A DNA stretch of 59,417 bases from Bacteroidales bacterium (GCA_029933225.1 JAOZOO010000004.1:6438-65854), one strand, 5' to 3'. Positions 51,175-59,417 are shown, numbered from the stretch's first letter. Notes: a model not told the origin generated them from the letters alone. A program made the numbers and translations.

Positions 51175-52854
51175 ATGACTTCCGATAAAAAAAGCGTCAG
51201 CCTGCTGGCGGATATTTTCGTTAAAAAAGGACTTTCCGATATTGTTATTTCACCGGGTTCCAGAAATGCGCCCCTGAACATTTCGTTTGCAAACCAGCCT
51301 GGAGTCAGGGCGTTGAGCGTGGTGGATGAGCGAAGCGCCGCTTTTTTTGCGCTGGGGATGGCACAACAAACCGGAAAAACCGTGGCCATTGCCTGTACCT
51401 CCGGGTCGGCAGTGCTGAATTATGCCCCGGCCATTGCAGAAGCCTATTACCAGAAAATCCCCCTGCTTGTTTTAACGGCTGATCGTCCCCCTGAATTGAT
51501 TGATATGGGCGACGGGCAGACCATCCGGCAGAAAGAAGTTTACAGGAACTATGTCAAAGAAAGTTTTGAGCTGCTGTGTGAGGAAGATGATCAGGCGGGT
51601 ATGATGATGAACGAAGATACAATCAACAGAGCCATTGATCTGACGATGTATCCCGAACCGGGGCCCGTACATATCAATATTCCATTGAGGGAACCGCTTT
51701 ACGGAACCACTGAAGAACAGCCTGACGGAAAAGTTTTTGATGCACGGATGACCATTTACGGGCCGGACAAACTGCTGCTCGAAGAACTGGTTGCAACATG
51801 GAAAAAGTCGGAAAAAATTCTTTTGATTGCCGGACAAATGCTTCCGGATTTGCAACTGAACAAATATCTATCGGAACTGGCCGGACGCGAAAATGTGGCT
51901 GTTCTGACGGAGACCACTTCGAATCTGAATAGTGAACGTTTTGCTGATTGTATTGACAATATTATTTCGACCATCGGTGAAGAGGAGGCGGATACATTTC
52001 AACCGGAGTTGCTCGTTACTTTTGGCGGGCAGGTGGTTTCGAAAATGCTGAAAAAGTTTTTGCGGCAGCACCGACCTGTAAACCACTGGCATATCTCGCC
52101 ATCGGGTGAAAAGATGGACACTTATTTTAGTTTGAACGAAATAGTGGCCATGCAACCGGCTGAATTTTTCCGCATAGTAATGGGGATTTCCGATGCACGG
52201 TCATCAGGGTATGCGTCAACATGGTCAAGCCGGAAAAAACAAGTGGAAGAAAAAAGGGATGCTTATCTGAAAACCATTCCTTACAGCGACCTTCAGGTGT
52301 TTGATGTTTTGCTGAATGAAATACCGGATGATACTCTGCTACACCTTGGCAACAGCACGCCGGTGAGGTATTCACAGTTGTTCGGCAGTAAACCGAAATT
52401 CGTTTACCACTCCAACCGGGGAGTGAGCGGTATTGACGGGCAGGTTTCCACGGCAGCCGGTGCGGCGTTTGTCAGCGACAAAATCAATACTATAATCACA
52501 GGAGATCTGGGTTTTCTGTACGATTCCAATGCGCTGATGAACCACAATTTGACGCCCAACCTGAAGATTATTGTCATCAACAACGGCGGTGGCGGAATAT
52601 TCCGGTTTATTCCCGGTCCTGACACTTCTCCTCAATTAGAAACCTTTTTTGAAGCCCGGCACAACTGGCGTGCGAAAAAAATCGCAGAAGCATTTGATGT
52701 AGCCTATTTTAAAGCGGAAACATTGCAGGAACTAAAAAATGTATTGCCCGCTTTTTACAAAAATAATTTTTCCCGCCCTGCGCTGCTCGAGATTTTTACT
52801 CCGGCGGAAACCAATGCAAAAGTGCTGAAAGAGTATTTTAAAGTGTTGAAATAA
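51175..52854 (+). CDS. menD: 2-succinyl-5-enolpyruvyl-6-hydroxy-3-cyclohexene-1-carboxylate synthase
   Basis: Thiamine-diphosphate enzyme that joins isochorismate and 2-oxoglutarate. 559 residues from ATG 51175. N-terminal ISPGSRNAPL (about residues 29-38), VVDERSAAFFALGMA (with the catalytic Glu, about 49-63), TSGSAV and TADRPPELIDMGDGQTI. The C-terminal ThDP motif is GDLGFLYDSNAL ... NNGGGGIF (about 443-480). The frame from 51148 overlaps menF and is not used. Confidence 0.96.
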   Translation: MTSDKKSVSLLADIFVKKGLSDIVISPGSRNAPLNISFANQPGVRALSVVDERSAAFFALGMAQQTGKTVAIACTSGSAVLNYAPAIAEAYYQKIPLLVLTADRPPELIDMGDGQTIRQKEVYRNYVKESFELLCEEDDQAGMMMNEDTINRAIDLTMYPEPGPVHINIPLREPLYGTTEEQPDGKVFDARMTIYGPDKLLLEELVATWKKSEKILLIAGQMLPDLQLNKYLSELAGRENVAVLTETTSNLNSERFADCIDNIISTIGEEEADTFQPELLVTFGGQVVSKMLKKFLRQHRPVNHWHISPSGEKMDTYFSLNEIVAMQPAEFFRIVMGISDARSSGYASTWSSRKKQVEEKRDAYLKTIPYSDLQVFDVLLNEIPDDTLLHLGNSTPVRYSQLFGSKPKFVYHSNRGVSGIDGQVSTAAGAAFVSDKINTIITGDLGFLYDSNALMNHNLTPNLKIIVINNGGGGIFRFIPGPDTSPQLETFFEARHNWRAKKIAEAFDVAYFKAETLQELKNVLPAFYKNNFSRPALLEIFTPAETNAKVLKEYFKVLK

Positions 52855-52856
52855 AA

Positions 52857-52946
52857 AAATCACGCAAAGACGCTAAGAACGCAAAGTTATCTTGCGGATT
52901 TATTATGATATCATTTCTTTGCGTCTCCGCGTCTTTGCGTGAAAAA
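52857..52946. repeat. Inverted repeat of the ACGCAAAG family
   Basis: The left arm has CACGCAAAGACGC and ACGCAAAG; the right arm has CTTTGCGT and GCGTCTTTGCGTG. It begins two bases after menD ends and may act as a transcription end or processing site as well as being a dispersed repeat related to the one at 58702-58763. Confidence 0.75.
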
Positions 52947-52998
52947 GGATAGTTGTTAAATCTGACCAAAAAACCACTGTGTCTGCTGCGTACAATTC

Positions 52999-53691
52999 CT
53001 AAATCTCAAAAGGCAATTCCTTTACGATCTCAATCTGATGAGGGGTGACCTCTGCCTGCAACGGAATGACCTCTACCCCGGCTTTGTAAACTTCGGCAAG
53101 TCGGGCTGAATATTCCGGGTCGATGTCCCATGCGGGGGCGAATATCTTTACGTCCATGCGCTGGATGATGTATAGCATCACCGCCCGAATCCCCTGTTTT
53201 TTGACTTCCAGCAAGGTATTGAGGTGTTTCAGTCCCCGCGAAGTGACGGCATCCGGAAAGCGTGCGGTGTCGCCGTCTTTCAGGGTGACGTTCTTTACCT
53301 CAATGAAGCACTTCTCTTTTTCATTTTCCGCATAAATATCAAAACGGCTGTCGCCGAACCTGACTTCACGTTTGACCGTCGTGTAACCGCGCAGTGCCGG
53401 TATTTTTCTGTCCCGCACCGCCTCGTAAGCCAGGATGTTCGGGATGTTCGTGTTAATCCCCACCCATCCGCCGTTGATGTATATCATCTCCCATGTGTAT
53501 TTTGTTTTGCGTTTGGGGTCATTCACCGGAGACAGATAAACCGGTGCGCCTTCTTCGAGGCACGACTTCATGGAACCCGAGTTGGTGCAATGGGCCGTAA
53601 CCAACCGGCCGTCTTCAAGTTCCACATCTGTTAAGAACCGTTTGTAACGTCTGATCAGTTTGCCCGGAATCAAGGGATTTTGGAATTTCAT
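52999..53691 (-). CDS. sfsA: SfsA family protein (sugar fermentation stimulation, nuclease-like)
   Basis: 230 residues, usual length. Starts KFQNPLIPGKLIRRYKRFLTDVELEDG, an OB-like N-terminal part. HCTNSGSMKSCLEEGAPVYLS (about residues 34-54) is the SfsA signature. The C-terminal nuclease-like core holds DSRFDIYAENEKEKCFIEVK and TLKDGDTARFPDAVTSRGLKH, with the Asp/Glu-x-Lys arrangement of PD-(D/E)xK enzymes. Its role is poorly defined. It is inserted on the opposite strand between menD and menB. Confidence 0.94.
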   Translation of the reverse strand: MKFQNPLIPGKLIRRYKRFLTDVELEDGRLVTAHCTNSGSMKSCLEEGAPVYLSPVNDPKRKTKYTWEMIYINGGWVGINTNIPNILAYEAVRDRKIPALRGYTTVKREVRFGDSRFDIYAENEKEKCFIEVKNVTLKDGDTARFPDAVTSRGLKHLNTLLEVKKQGIRAVMLYIIQRMDVKIFAPAWDIDPEYSARLAEVYKAGVEVIPLQAEVTPHQIEIVKELPFEI

Positions 53692-53707
53692 GGATGTTGT
53701 GTTTTTG

Positions 53708-53715
53708 CAAAACTA
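53708..53715 (-). promoter_or_regulatory. -7 promoter element (TAGTTTTG) of sfsA
   Basis: On the minus strand TAGTTTTG fits TAnnTTTG, with a leader of about 10-12 nt to the ATG at 53691. A plus-strand variant box (TACTTTCG, 53912-53919) stands before menB. Confidence 0.5.
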
Positions 53716-53941
53716 TGGTCTTTTTGTTTTTACAATGAAACATTCGGAAAACAAAAACCTTATTTTAAACCTTATCAGATTAATAGTTAAAGTTCAAAAA
53801 ACAATACCAACCTTATTACCTTATTCTTCAATTCTTTGTAAATGAAAAAGATATATCCAAATTCCTGTTTTTTTGGCTTTTTCACTGTCATTCAGGTATG
53901 CGATAATTTTCTACTTTCGCTTGAAATTAAAAATCAGTAAC

Positions 53942-54763
53942 ATGAGCGAAAGAAACTGGAAACCCATCCGCGAGTTTGAAGAGATTAAGTTGGAGCGGTG
54001 GAACCACATCGGCAAAGTCACCATCAACCGGCCGAGATATTACAATGCTTTTACACCGACAACCACCACTGAAATGTCTTTGGCAATGGACATCTTACGC
54101 GAAGACCAGACCATTTACACCATCATCCTGACCGGCGAAGGCGACAAGGCCTTTTGCAGCGGTGGCGACCAGAACGTGAAGGGCAGGGGAGGATACATCG
54201 GCAAAGACGGCGTGCCGCGGCTGAACGTGCTGGATGTGCAGCGCAAAATACGCTCCATGCCCAAACCCGTGATAGCTATGGTGAACGGCTATGCCATCGG
54301 CGGCGGACACGTACTGCATGTGGTCTGCGATCTGAGCATCGCCTCCGAGAATGCCATCTTCGGGCAGACAGGCCCCAAGGTGGGCAGTTTCGATGCCGGG
54401 CTGGGTTCATCGTATCTTGCGAGTATCGTCGGGCAGAAAAAAGCCCGCGAGATATGGTTCCTGAACAAACAATACACAGCGCAGGAAGCGCTGGAAATGG
54501 GCCTGGTCAACAAAGTGGTGCCTTTTGACAAGCTGGAAGACGAAACAGTGGAATGGTGCCTGACCATGCACAAACGCAGCCCCATGGCCCTGCGGATGAT
54601 CAAGCTGGGGCTGAATGCCGAACTGGATGGTCAGATCGGACTTCAGGAGTTTGCAGGCAACGCCACCCTGATGTATTACATGATGGATGAAGCCCAGGAA
54701 GGTAAGCAGGCATTCCTCGAGAAACGTGATCCCGATTTCCACAAGTTCCCGAAGTTTCCGTAG
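53942..54763 (+). CDS. menB: 1,4-Dihydroxy-2-naphthoyl-CoA synthase
   Basis: Crotonase-fold enzyme closing the naphthoquinone ring from o-succinylbenzoyl-CoA. 273 residues from ATG 53942 ([16 protein letters not shown]). Oxyanion-hole segments are [15 protein letters not shown] (about residues 71-85) and [20 protein letters not shown] (about 115-134). The MenB-typical [17 protein letters not shown] (about 146-162) is present. The 23-codon extension to 53873 runs through the promoter region and is rejected. Confidence 0.96.
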   Translation: MSERNWKPIREFEEIKLERWNHIGKVTINRPRYYNAFTPTTTTEMSLAMDILREDQTIYTIILTGEGDKAFCSGGDQNVKGRGGYIGKDGVPRLNVLDVQRKIRSMPKPVIAMVNGYAIGGGHVLHVVCDLSIASENAIFGQTGPKVGSFDAGLGSSYLASIVGQKKAREIWFLNKQYTAQEALEMGLVNKVVPFDKLEDETVEWCLTMHKRSPMALRMIKLGLNAELDGQIGLQEFAGNATLMYYMMDEAQEGKQAFLEKRDPDFHKFPKFP

Positions 54764-54852
54764 GAGTTAAGAGTTAGGTGTTAAGTGTTGGGAGTTATGT
54801 GTTGTTTGCATATCCTGCACCCCGCATCTCGCAACCCACTAATATCAACCCC

Positions 54853-55752
54853 ATGCCCAAACCAACCTCCTGGATAAAAGCATTTCGTTTGCGGACACTC
54901 CCGCTGGCGCTGGCCAGTATCATCATGGGCAGTCTGCTGGCCATTCATGACGGTGTGTATAGCTGGTTAGTGATCCTCTTGGCGGTGCTGACGACTATCC
55001 TTTTGCAGGTATTGTCTAACCTGGCCAACGATTACGGTGACTGGATGAAAGGGACTGATAATGAGGGTAGGGTTGGCCCAACCAGGGCAGTTCAGAGCGG
55101 GGCGATTACACATGAACAAATGAAAAAGGCGGTAATCATCTTTGCTTCGCTGTCGTTGCTGTCGGGTGTCTGGCTGCTATATGCCGCTTTTGGGGATGAT
55201 TTTGTCAAATCGTTGATATTTTTTGTTTTGGGTATTGCAGCTATTCTTGCTGCCGTTAAATATACTGTGGGCAAGGGTGCTTACGGCTATTCCGGACTGG
55301 GTGACTTGTTTGTTTTTCTTTTTTTCGGACTTCTTGGCGTGTTTGGAGCTTATTACCTGAATACGCTGTATCTGAATCCGCAAATTTTCCTGCCTGCTAC
55401 GGCATCCGGCCTCATGAGTTCGGGGGTGCTCAACCTGAACAACATGCGGGATATTGACAATGATATTCTTTCGGGAAAACATACACTGGCTGCAAAGTTG
55501 GGCTACCGGAAAGCGCGGATATATCATTTGCTACTGGTTACTTTCGCACTGATCGCTGTAACGGTTTATGTGTTAATGAACTATTCTTCTCTTTGGAATT
55601 TGTTGTATCTGCTGACATTGCCTTTGTTTTTCAAAGACCTTGTTGCTATCTTCAGACAAAGTGACAATTCAAAACTGGATCCTTACCTGAAAAAGCTGGC
55701 ATTGACAACGCTGCTTTTTTCGGTGCTTTTCGGGGTGGGAATGATTTTGTGA
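54853..55752 (+). CDS. menA: 1,4-Dihydroxy-2-naphthoate polyprenyltransferase
   Basis: Inner-membrane UbiA-family prenyltransferase that attaches the isoprenoid tail. 299 residues from ATG 54853 (MPKPTSWIKAFRLRTLPLAL). The Asp-rich motifs NDYGDWMKGTDN (about residues 63-74) and NNMRDIDNDILSGKHTLAAK (about 195-214) bind Mg-diphosphate. About eight hydrophobic helices surround them. It follows menB by 89 bp of G/T-rich low-complexity sequence. Confidence 0.94.
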   Translation: MPKPTSWIKAFRLRTLPLALASIIMGSLLAIHDGVYSWLVILLAVLTTILLQVLSNLANDYGDWMKGTDNEGRVGPTRAVQSGAITHEQMKKAVIIFASLSLLSGVWLLYAAFGDDFVKSLIFFVLGIAAILAAVKYTVGKGAYGYSGLGDLFVFLFFGLLGVFGAYYLNTLYLNPQIFLPATASGLMSSGVLNLNNMRDIDNDILSGKHTLAAKLGYRKARIYHLLLVTFALIAVTVYVLMNYSSLWNLLYLLTLPLFFKDLVAIFRQSDNSKLDPYLKKLALTTLLFSVLFGVGMIL

Positions 55753-55870
55753 TTTGACGCTGATTTTGTTTTTTTGACGCAGTTATACGCAGATTATTTA
55801 TGATTTTATCTGCTTTTATTTGGAGATGTTTTCGATAAGTATTTATCTGATCTGACTGTATTTTTCAATA

Positions 55871-56287
55871 CTAAAGCAGCTCTATCTTTTCCACCACCAG
55901 CTCAATTTCCTCAACGGTGTTCAGCACCTTGTCGGCGATGTCGGAGATGGACCATCGGACAGGCCAGCAATTGATCAGCTTCCAGCCGCGCAACGACCGG
56001 TTTTTGTAATTCAGCTCAATCAGGATGTCTTTTTTCACCAGCGTACCCGACTGGATTTCTTTCAGCCAGTTCCAGAACGGTTGTTCACGCGTGCGTTTTT
56101 TGTAAAGGGTTACATTTTTGCACTCTGAATAACCGGGGGATTTTTCAATGGAACCAGTTTTTTCATTGACTTCCTCATTGACATTGATGTATGTGGAAAG
56201 GCCGCTGATTCTGATAAATCCCGTTATTTCTTTCCCGTCGAGGATCAGTTTGAAATGCGTCTTGTTTTCCTGTGATTTTCTTGCCAT
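55871..56287 (-). CDS. Lone contractile-tail tube protein (phage T4 gp19/eCIS tube-like)
   Basis: 138 residues. The N-terminus FKLILDGKEITGFIRISGLS fits the 'FxVxIDGxxVGGFxExSGL' start of the T4 gp19 family. The middle has TLYKKRTREQPFWNWLKEI and a basic segment. The C-terminal NCWPVRWSISDIADKVLNTV corresponds to the conserved WPVKW block. Proteins of this group form the inner tube of phage tails and extracellular contractile injection systems. No sheath, spike, baseplate or AAA+ gene is nearby. It stands alone, reversed, between menA and menC. Cys and Lys/Arg content looks like that of its neighbours, so recent transfer is not evident. Confidence 0.78.
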   Translation of the reverse strand: MARKSQENKTHFKLILDGKEITGFIRISGLSTYINVNEEVNEKTGSIEKSPGYSECKNVTLYKKRTREQPFWNWLKEIQSGTLVKKDILIELNYKNRSLRGWKLINCWPVRWSISDIADKVLNTVEEIELVVEKIELL

Positions 56288-56408
56288 GCTCTGTCTGAAT
56301 TTACCGGCGGGCTAAAAGTAATAAATTCACAGAATAGTTCATTAGGTTAAAAAAATTTTCCTTTTTACATCCGATTTACGGATTTACTATTTTTACAAAA
56401 AAACAGAA

Positions 56409-57472
56409 ATGCTCACCGCACGATACGTAAAACATACTTTACGATTTAACCGACCGTCAGGCACGTCACGCGGTATCCTGACGGAGAGGATGCATGGTAC
56501 ATTGTGGTCTCCGAAAGTGAAAATTCTGAAATCAAAGGCATCGGCGAATGTGGTATTATTCCCGGGTTGAGCATTGATGACCGCCCTGATTTTGAAAGTA
56601 AAATAAAAGAAATCGTAGCCGGTATCAATAACCACCTGCATTGGCTTGAAGAAGGGCTGTTCGAATTTCCTGCCATCCGGTTCGGACTGGAAACCGCCCT
56701 GAAAGACCTTGAAACGAGCGGGAAAAGGTTGTTGTTTCCTTCTGAATTTACGGAAAACAAAACAGGCATACCTATCAACGGATTGATCTGGATGGGAGAT
56801 TATGCATTCATGCGGCAACAAATTATTGAAAAAATTAAAGCCGGTTTCAGATGCATCAAGATGAAGATAGGAGCCATTAATTTTGAGGAAGAACTGAAAC
56901 TGCTGAAACTGATCCGTAAGGAATTTAGTGAAAAAGAGCTGGAACTGCGTGTGGATGCCAACGGCGCTTTTTCGCCGGAAGAAGCACCGGAAAAACTGAA
57001 ACGGCTTGCCGAACTGGATTTGCACTCCATTGAACAGCCCATCCGGGCGGGACAATGGGAGGAAATGGCAAAACTTTGTTCCGACACGCCTTTGCCCATT
57101 GCACTTGATGAGGAATTGATTGGAATAACAGAAAAGGAAAAGATCGGTAACATGTTGGATGTCATCCGTCCGCAATATATTATCCTAAAACCGGGATTGC
57201 TTGGAGGATTCAGGCAAAGTGAGGTGTTTATCGCGGAAGCGGAGAAGAGAAACATCGGCTGGTGGGTTACTTCGGCGCTGGAAGGCAATATCGGGCTGAA
57301 TGCCATCGCGCAGTGGACTTTTACGCTGAATAATCCCATGCCGCAGGGGTTGGGTACGGGACAGGTTTTTTCGAACAACATCCCGTCACCATTGTACATC
57401 AGGGATGCAGCGCTGTGGCATGATGTGGAGAAAGATTGGGATTTAAAGATTATTGAAAGTAAATTTGAATAA
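56409..57472 (+). CDS. menC: o-Succinylbenzoate synthase, with an apparent frameshift near codon 27
   Basis: Enolase-superfamily enzyme dehydrating SHCHC to o-succinylbenzoate. The long frame (from 56504) has the catalytic residues: KMKIGA (Lys pair, about 56880), VDANGAF (Asp), SIEQP (Glu), ALDEEL (Asp) and ILKPGLLGG (Lys). It lacks the first 30 residues of the capping domain. Those are encoded from ATG 56409 (LTARYVKHTLRFNRPSGTSR, then GILTER) in another frame. Adding one G at the GG of 56488-56489 would join them as TERDAWYIVVSESE and give about 354 residues, the normal length. So this is either one missing base in the assembly or a real lesion. It is followed 112 bp later by menE. Confidence 0.88.
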
Positions 57473-57499
57473 TTCGAAAAATCAAAAGGTTTTATTGCT

Positions 57500-57552
57500 A
57501 AAAAGCTGTTGCACAAAGTTCCACAGAGAAAGCACAGAGAACCACCAAGGAG
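57500..57552. repeat. Single-arm copy of the CACAAAG repeat family
   Basis: AAAAGCTGTTGCACAAAG then TTCCACAGAGAAAGCACAG, parallel to AAAAGCTGTTACACAAAGG then TTCACGGAGAAGACGCAAAG at 45229-45268. Sits between menC and menE. Confidence 0.55.
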
Positions 57553-57584
57553 GTATTTTTTTGGGATATTGAAAAGTATTATCA

Positions 57585-58691
57585 ATGAATAAACAAGATA
57601 AAACATATCTGATAGATGGGAATCTGTTCGACAAGGATGGATTGATCTCTTTCTGTTACGGAAACATGACTTCCCCCGACATTCCCGGCTGGGAAAGGGA
57701 AATCTGGGAATTCATTTTGGAGTGGCTCTCTCCCAATGATGAACTGGAAGTTCAGACTTCGGGTTCTACGGGTGAACCGAAACGGATTAAATTGTCAAAA
57801 GTGTATATGGCTGCCAGTGCCCGGCTGACACTGAAATTTTTCGGATTGAAACATCGTGATCCTGTACTGCTTTGTTTATCCGTAAAATACATTGCCGGGA
57901 AGATGATGGTCGTCAGGGCGTTGACCGGAGGTTTGAATCTACTGCTTTCAGAACCTTCTTCTGCCCCTGATTTCAGCAGATTTGGCAAAATATCTTTTTC
58001 GGCCATGGTGCCGATGCAGGTGTCGGAATTGCTGGCAAAACCAGATGGAAGGATACAGCTTGAAAAAATAGAAACCCTGATCATCGGTGGAAGTTTCATC
58101 GACAAGACGTTGGAAAATGAATTGAAAAATTTGAAAAATAACATCTGGCAGACTTACGGGATGACAGAGACCATAAGCCACATCGCGTTGCGAAAGTTAA
58201 ACGGTCGCGATGCTTCGGAATGGTACAAACCCCTTCCGGGAGTGGAGTTAAAAAAAGATGAAAGGGGCTGCCTTGTTATTACGGCGCCACACATCGGTGT
58301 TCAAAACCTGGTGACCAACGACCTGGTTGAATTCAATGACAAAAGAGCATTCAAAGTCCTTGGAAGGGTTGACAATGTAGTTATCAGCGGGGGCGTCAAG
58401 CTTTTTCCCGAGAAGATAGAGCAGAAACTTTCCGGAAAGGTTGAAAATGAATTCTTTCTGGCAGGTCTGCCGGATGACAAACTGGGGGAGAAACTGGTGA
58501 TGTTTATTGAGAGTGAATCACTTAATCCTGCCGGTAAAGATCAACTTTGGAAAACCATAAAAAATACGGTTTCCGGGTACGAGGTTCCCAAAGAGTTCAT
58601 CTTCCTCAATAACTTTGAGCGCAATGAACAGGGGAAAGTTTTGCGGAAAAAGACAGCGGATAAATATGCGTCCTCTTTATTTCCCGGTTAA
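57585..58691 (+). CDS. menE: o-Succinylbenzoate-CoA ligase (MenE-like, AMP-forming)
   Basis: Activates o-succinylbenzoate with ATP and CoA for MenB. 368 residues, the short form found in Bacteroidota. Adenylate motif TSGSTGEPKRIKLSK (about residues 55-69), QTYGMTETISHIALR (about 190-204), GRVDNVVISGGVKLFPEKIE (about 262-281), and the C-terminal catalytic Lys region NEQGKVLRKK. The N-terminal region is reduced compared with other acyl-CoA ligases. A perfect AAGGAGGT occurs 28 nt upstream of the ATG but is too far away to act. Confidence 0.92.
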   Translation: MNKQDKTYLIDGNLFDKDGLISFCYGNMTSPDIPGWEREIWEFILEWLSPNDELEVQTSGSTGEPKRIKLSKVYMAASARLTLKFFGLKHRDPVLLCLSVKYIAGKMMVVRALTGGLNLLLSEPSSAPDFSRFGKISFSAMVPMQVSELLAKPDGRIQLEKIETLIIGGSFIDKTLENELKNLKNNIWQTYGMTETISHIALRKLNGRDASEWYKPLPGVELKKDERGCLVITAPHIGVQNLVTNDLVEFNDKRAFKVLGRVDNVVISGGVKLFPEKIEQKLSGKVENEFFLAGLPDDKLGEKLVMFIESESLNPAGKDQLWKTIKNTVSGYEVPKEFIFLNNFERNEQGKVLRKKTADKYASSLFPG

Positions 58692-58701
58692 AAACACTAT
58701 T

Positions 58702-58763
58702 TTTCACGCAACGGCGCAACGAACGCTACGTTGGAAAAAATATCGCCGCGTCGCCGCGTGAAA
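58702..58763. repeat. Inverted repeat between menE and the M14-like gene
   Basis: TTTCACGCAACGGCGCAACG (58702-58721) pairs imperfectly with CGCCGCGTCGCCGCGTGAAA (58744-58763). Related in sequence to 52857-52946 (both contain TCACGCAA). It lies between convergent genes and ends two bases before the M14-like stop, so it may terminate both. Confidence 0.7.
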
Positions 58764-58764
58764 T

Positions 58765-59417
58765 TTATTTCATCAGCAGCGCATTGAATACCAGTTTGTA
58801 GGTCACCGGTGTGGAAGCCCTGAAAATGGGGCTGAAGGAATACATCACCATTTGCCCTTTTCCTCGTTTGATCCAGACCATGGCTACTTTTCTTCCGACC
58901 AGATCAATTTTCTCGGCATAACCGCTCATCAAAATATCTTTCTCGGGAAACCAGCCGACAACCCGCCGGTCCATGTCGAAGCCGGGTAATGAGGTGGTAA
59001 ATACGGGATTCCCCCGGTAAAAGATGCTGGTCTGCGGCTGCATGCCCATTGTCAGCGGAAAATCCGGTTTCCAGTTCACTTTCACAAAACTGCCGGGACA
59101 GTACAGCCCCTGCTTTTGCAACTGCGATGCCACATTCCGGAAAGGTAGCGAAAATGTTTCCGAATTGTCTTTGCCGTATTTCAGCGTCAATTGTCCTTCA
59201 AATAGCCCGGTAGACCTTCCCCATGAAATCACCTTACCGCCGTTGTTGACGAAACTGATGATTTTCTGTAGTCCTTTTTTCCCGATTCCCTTGGTATATT
59301 CCGGGGGATAGCGGGGCTGATAATATCCTTTTGAAGAATATTTTCCGTCAAGCAGTACCGACTTGTTCTCATCCGGGAAAATGATGACGTCGAAGTTCTT
59401 TTCCAGGTCGGTTCCTG
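58765..59417 (-). CDS. C-terminal part of an M14-peptidase-associated protein (partial)
   Basis: The frame is open to the window edge, so the start is outside. 217 residues are visible. The most N-terminal visible part reads LEKNFDVIIFPDENKS then YTKGIGKKGLQKIISFVNNG and GKVISWGR, a class-I glutamine-amidotransferase-like fold. It is followed by LPFRNVASQLQKQGLYCPGSFVKVNW and MVWIKRGKGQMVMYSFSP. This combination matches the C-terminal non-catalytic domain found after the zinc carboxypeptidase domain of large M14-family proteins in Bacteroidota. The catalytic domain, if present, lies beyond 59417. The stop at 58765 is 73 bp from the menE end. Confidence 0.65.
   Translation of the reverse strand, partial: GTDLEKNFDVIIFPDENKSVLLDGKYSSKGYYQPRYPPEYTKGIGKKGLQKIISFVNNGGKVISWGRSTGLFEGQLTLKYGKDNSETFSLPFRNVASQLQKQGLYCPGSFVKVNWKPDFPLTMGMQPQTSIFYRGNPVFTTSLPGFDMDRRVVGWFPEKDILMSGYAEKIDLVGRKVAMVWIKRGKGQMVMYSFSPIFRASTPVTYKLVFNALLMK

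Noticed and set aside
57549-57556. Perfect AAGGAGGT sequence before menE
   Set aside because: It is 28 nt from the ATG, too far for ribosome binding, and Bacteroidota rarely use this signal; it lies at the edge of a repeat.

Overview
The window looks like a chromosomal segment of a member of the phylum Bacteroidota, probably a Bacteroidales- or Marinilabiliales-like anaerobe. Three things support this. Two proteins end in type IX secretion (Por) sorting domains. Many genes are preceded by the Bacteroidota -7 promoter element TAnnTTTG, with little Shine-Dalgarno signal. Several families and gene orders are typical of the phylum (sigma-54 regulator-lptE-TPR-secG-groESL, DUF4468, a short MenE, Big_5-type lipoproteins). 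I see no rRNA, tRNA, CRISPR array, transposase or prophage block. Repeats are all short, non-coding, palindromic families.

Layout. 0.6-8.1 kb: FtsX/LolE-like permease, ClC chloride channel, PPP-type phosphatase and gpmA, polysaccharide deacetylase, Ig-like lipoprotein and an ArsR-type regulator with a palindrome inside its own promoter. 8.3-13 kb: adenine deaminase, a mevalonate-pathway pair (GHMP kinase and class II HMG-CoA reductase) and a DUF4468 protein. 13.6-21.4 kb: groL-groS, secG, a TPR protein, lptE, a sigma-54-dependent regulator and pheT. 22.1-30.3 kb: one 2733-residue secreted T9SS protein with a strong canonical promoter and a terminator. 30.4-34.4 kb: ABC-F ATPase, YifB/ComM ATPase and a hotdog thioesterase. 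34.4-37.7 kb: a repeat-rich gap, a small acidic protein and an old-yellow-enzyme/FAD oxidoreductase.

37.8-45.0 kb is the most unusual region. It is a long minus-strand array encoding a DUF134 regulator, three NifX/ORP-family proteins, a DUF5320 protein, a lipoprotein, two MinD-type ATPases with ferredoxin inserts, two SAM methyltransferases, an MFS transporter and a 100-residue 'mini' radical-SAM protein. The mini protein seems to have lost the catalytic barrel and one cluster cysteine. The set resembles the orange-protein (ORP) complex genes of sulfate reducers, with a second module added. A perfect 16-bp palindrome sits directly against the -7 box of the lead gene.

45.3-49.1 kb: T9SS Asp-box protein, cbpM, cbpA and an SDR. 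49.1-58.7 kb: a histone-deacetylase-family hydrolase, then a nearly complete menaquinone cluster menF-menD-menB-menA-menC-menE. It is interrupted on the opposite strand by sfsA and by a lone contractile-tail tube (gp19-like) gene. menC carries an apparent one-base frameshift near its start. A hotdog thioesterase at 34 kb could supply the DHNA-CoA hydrolase step. The window ends inside a gene for the C-terminal part of an M14-peptidase-like protein.

Promoter boxes were used to choose starts. Several of the longest-ORF starts lie inside the -7 or -33 element and cannot be translated, and two genes appear to be leaderless or nearly so.
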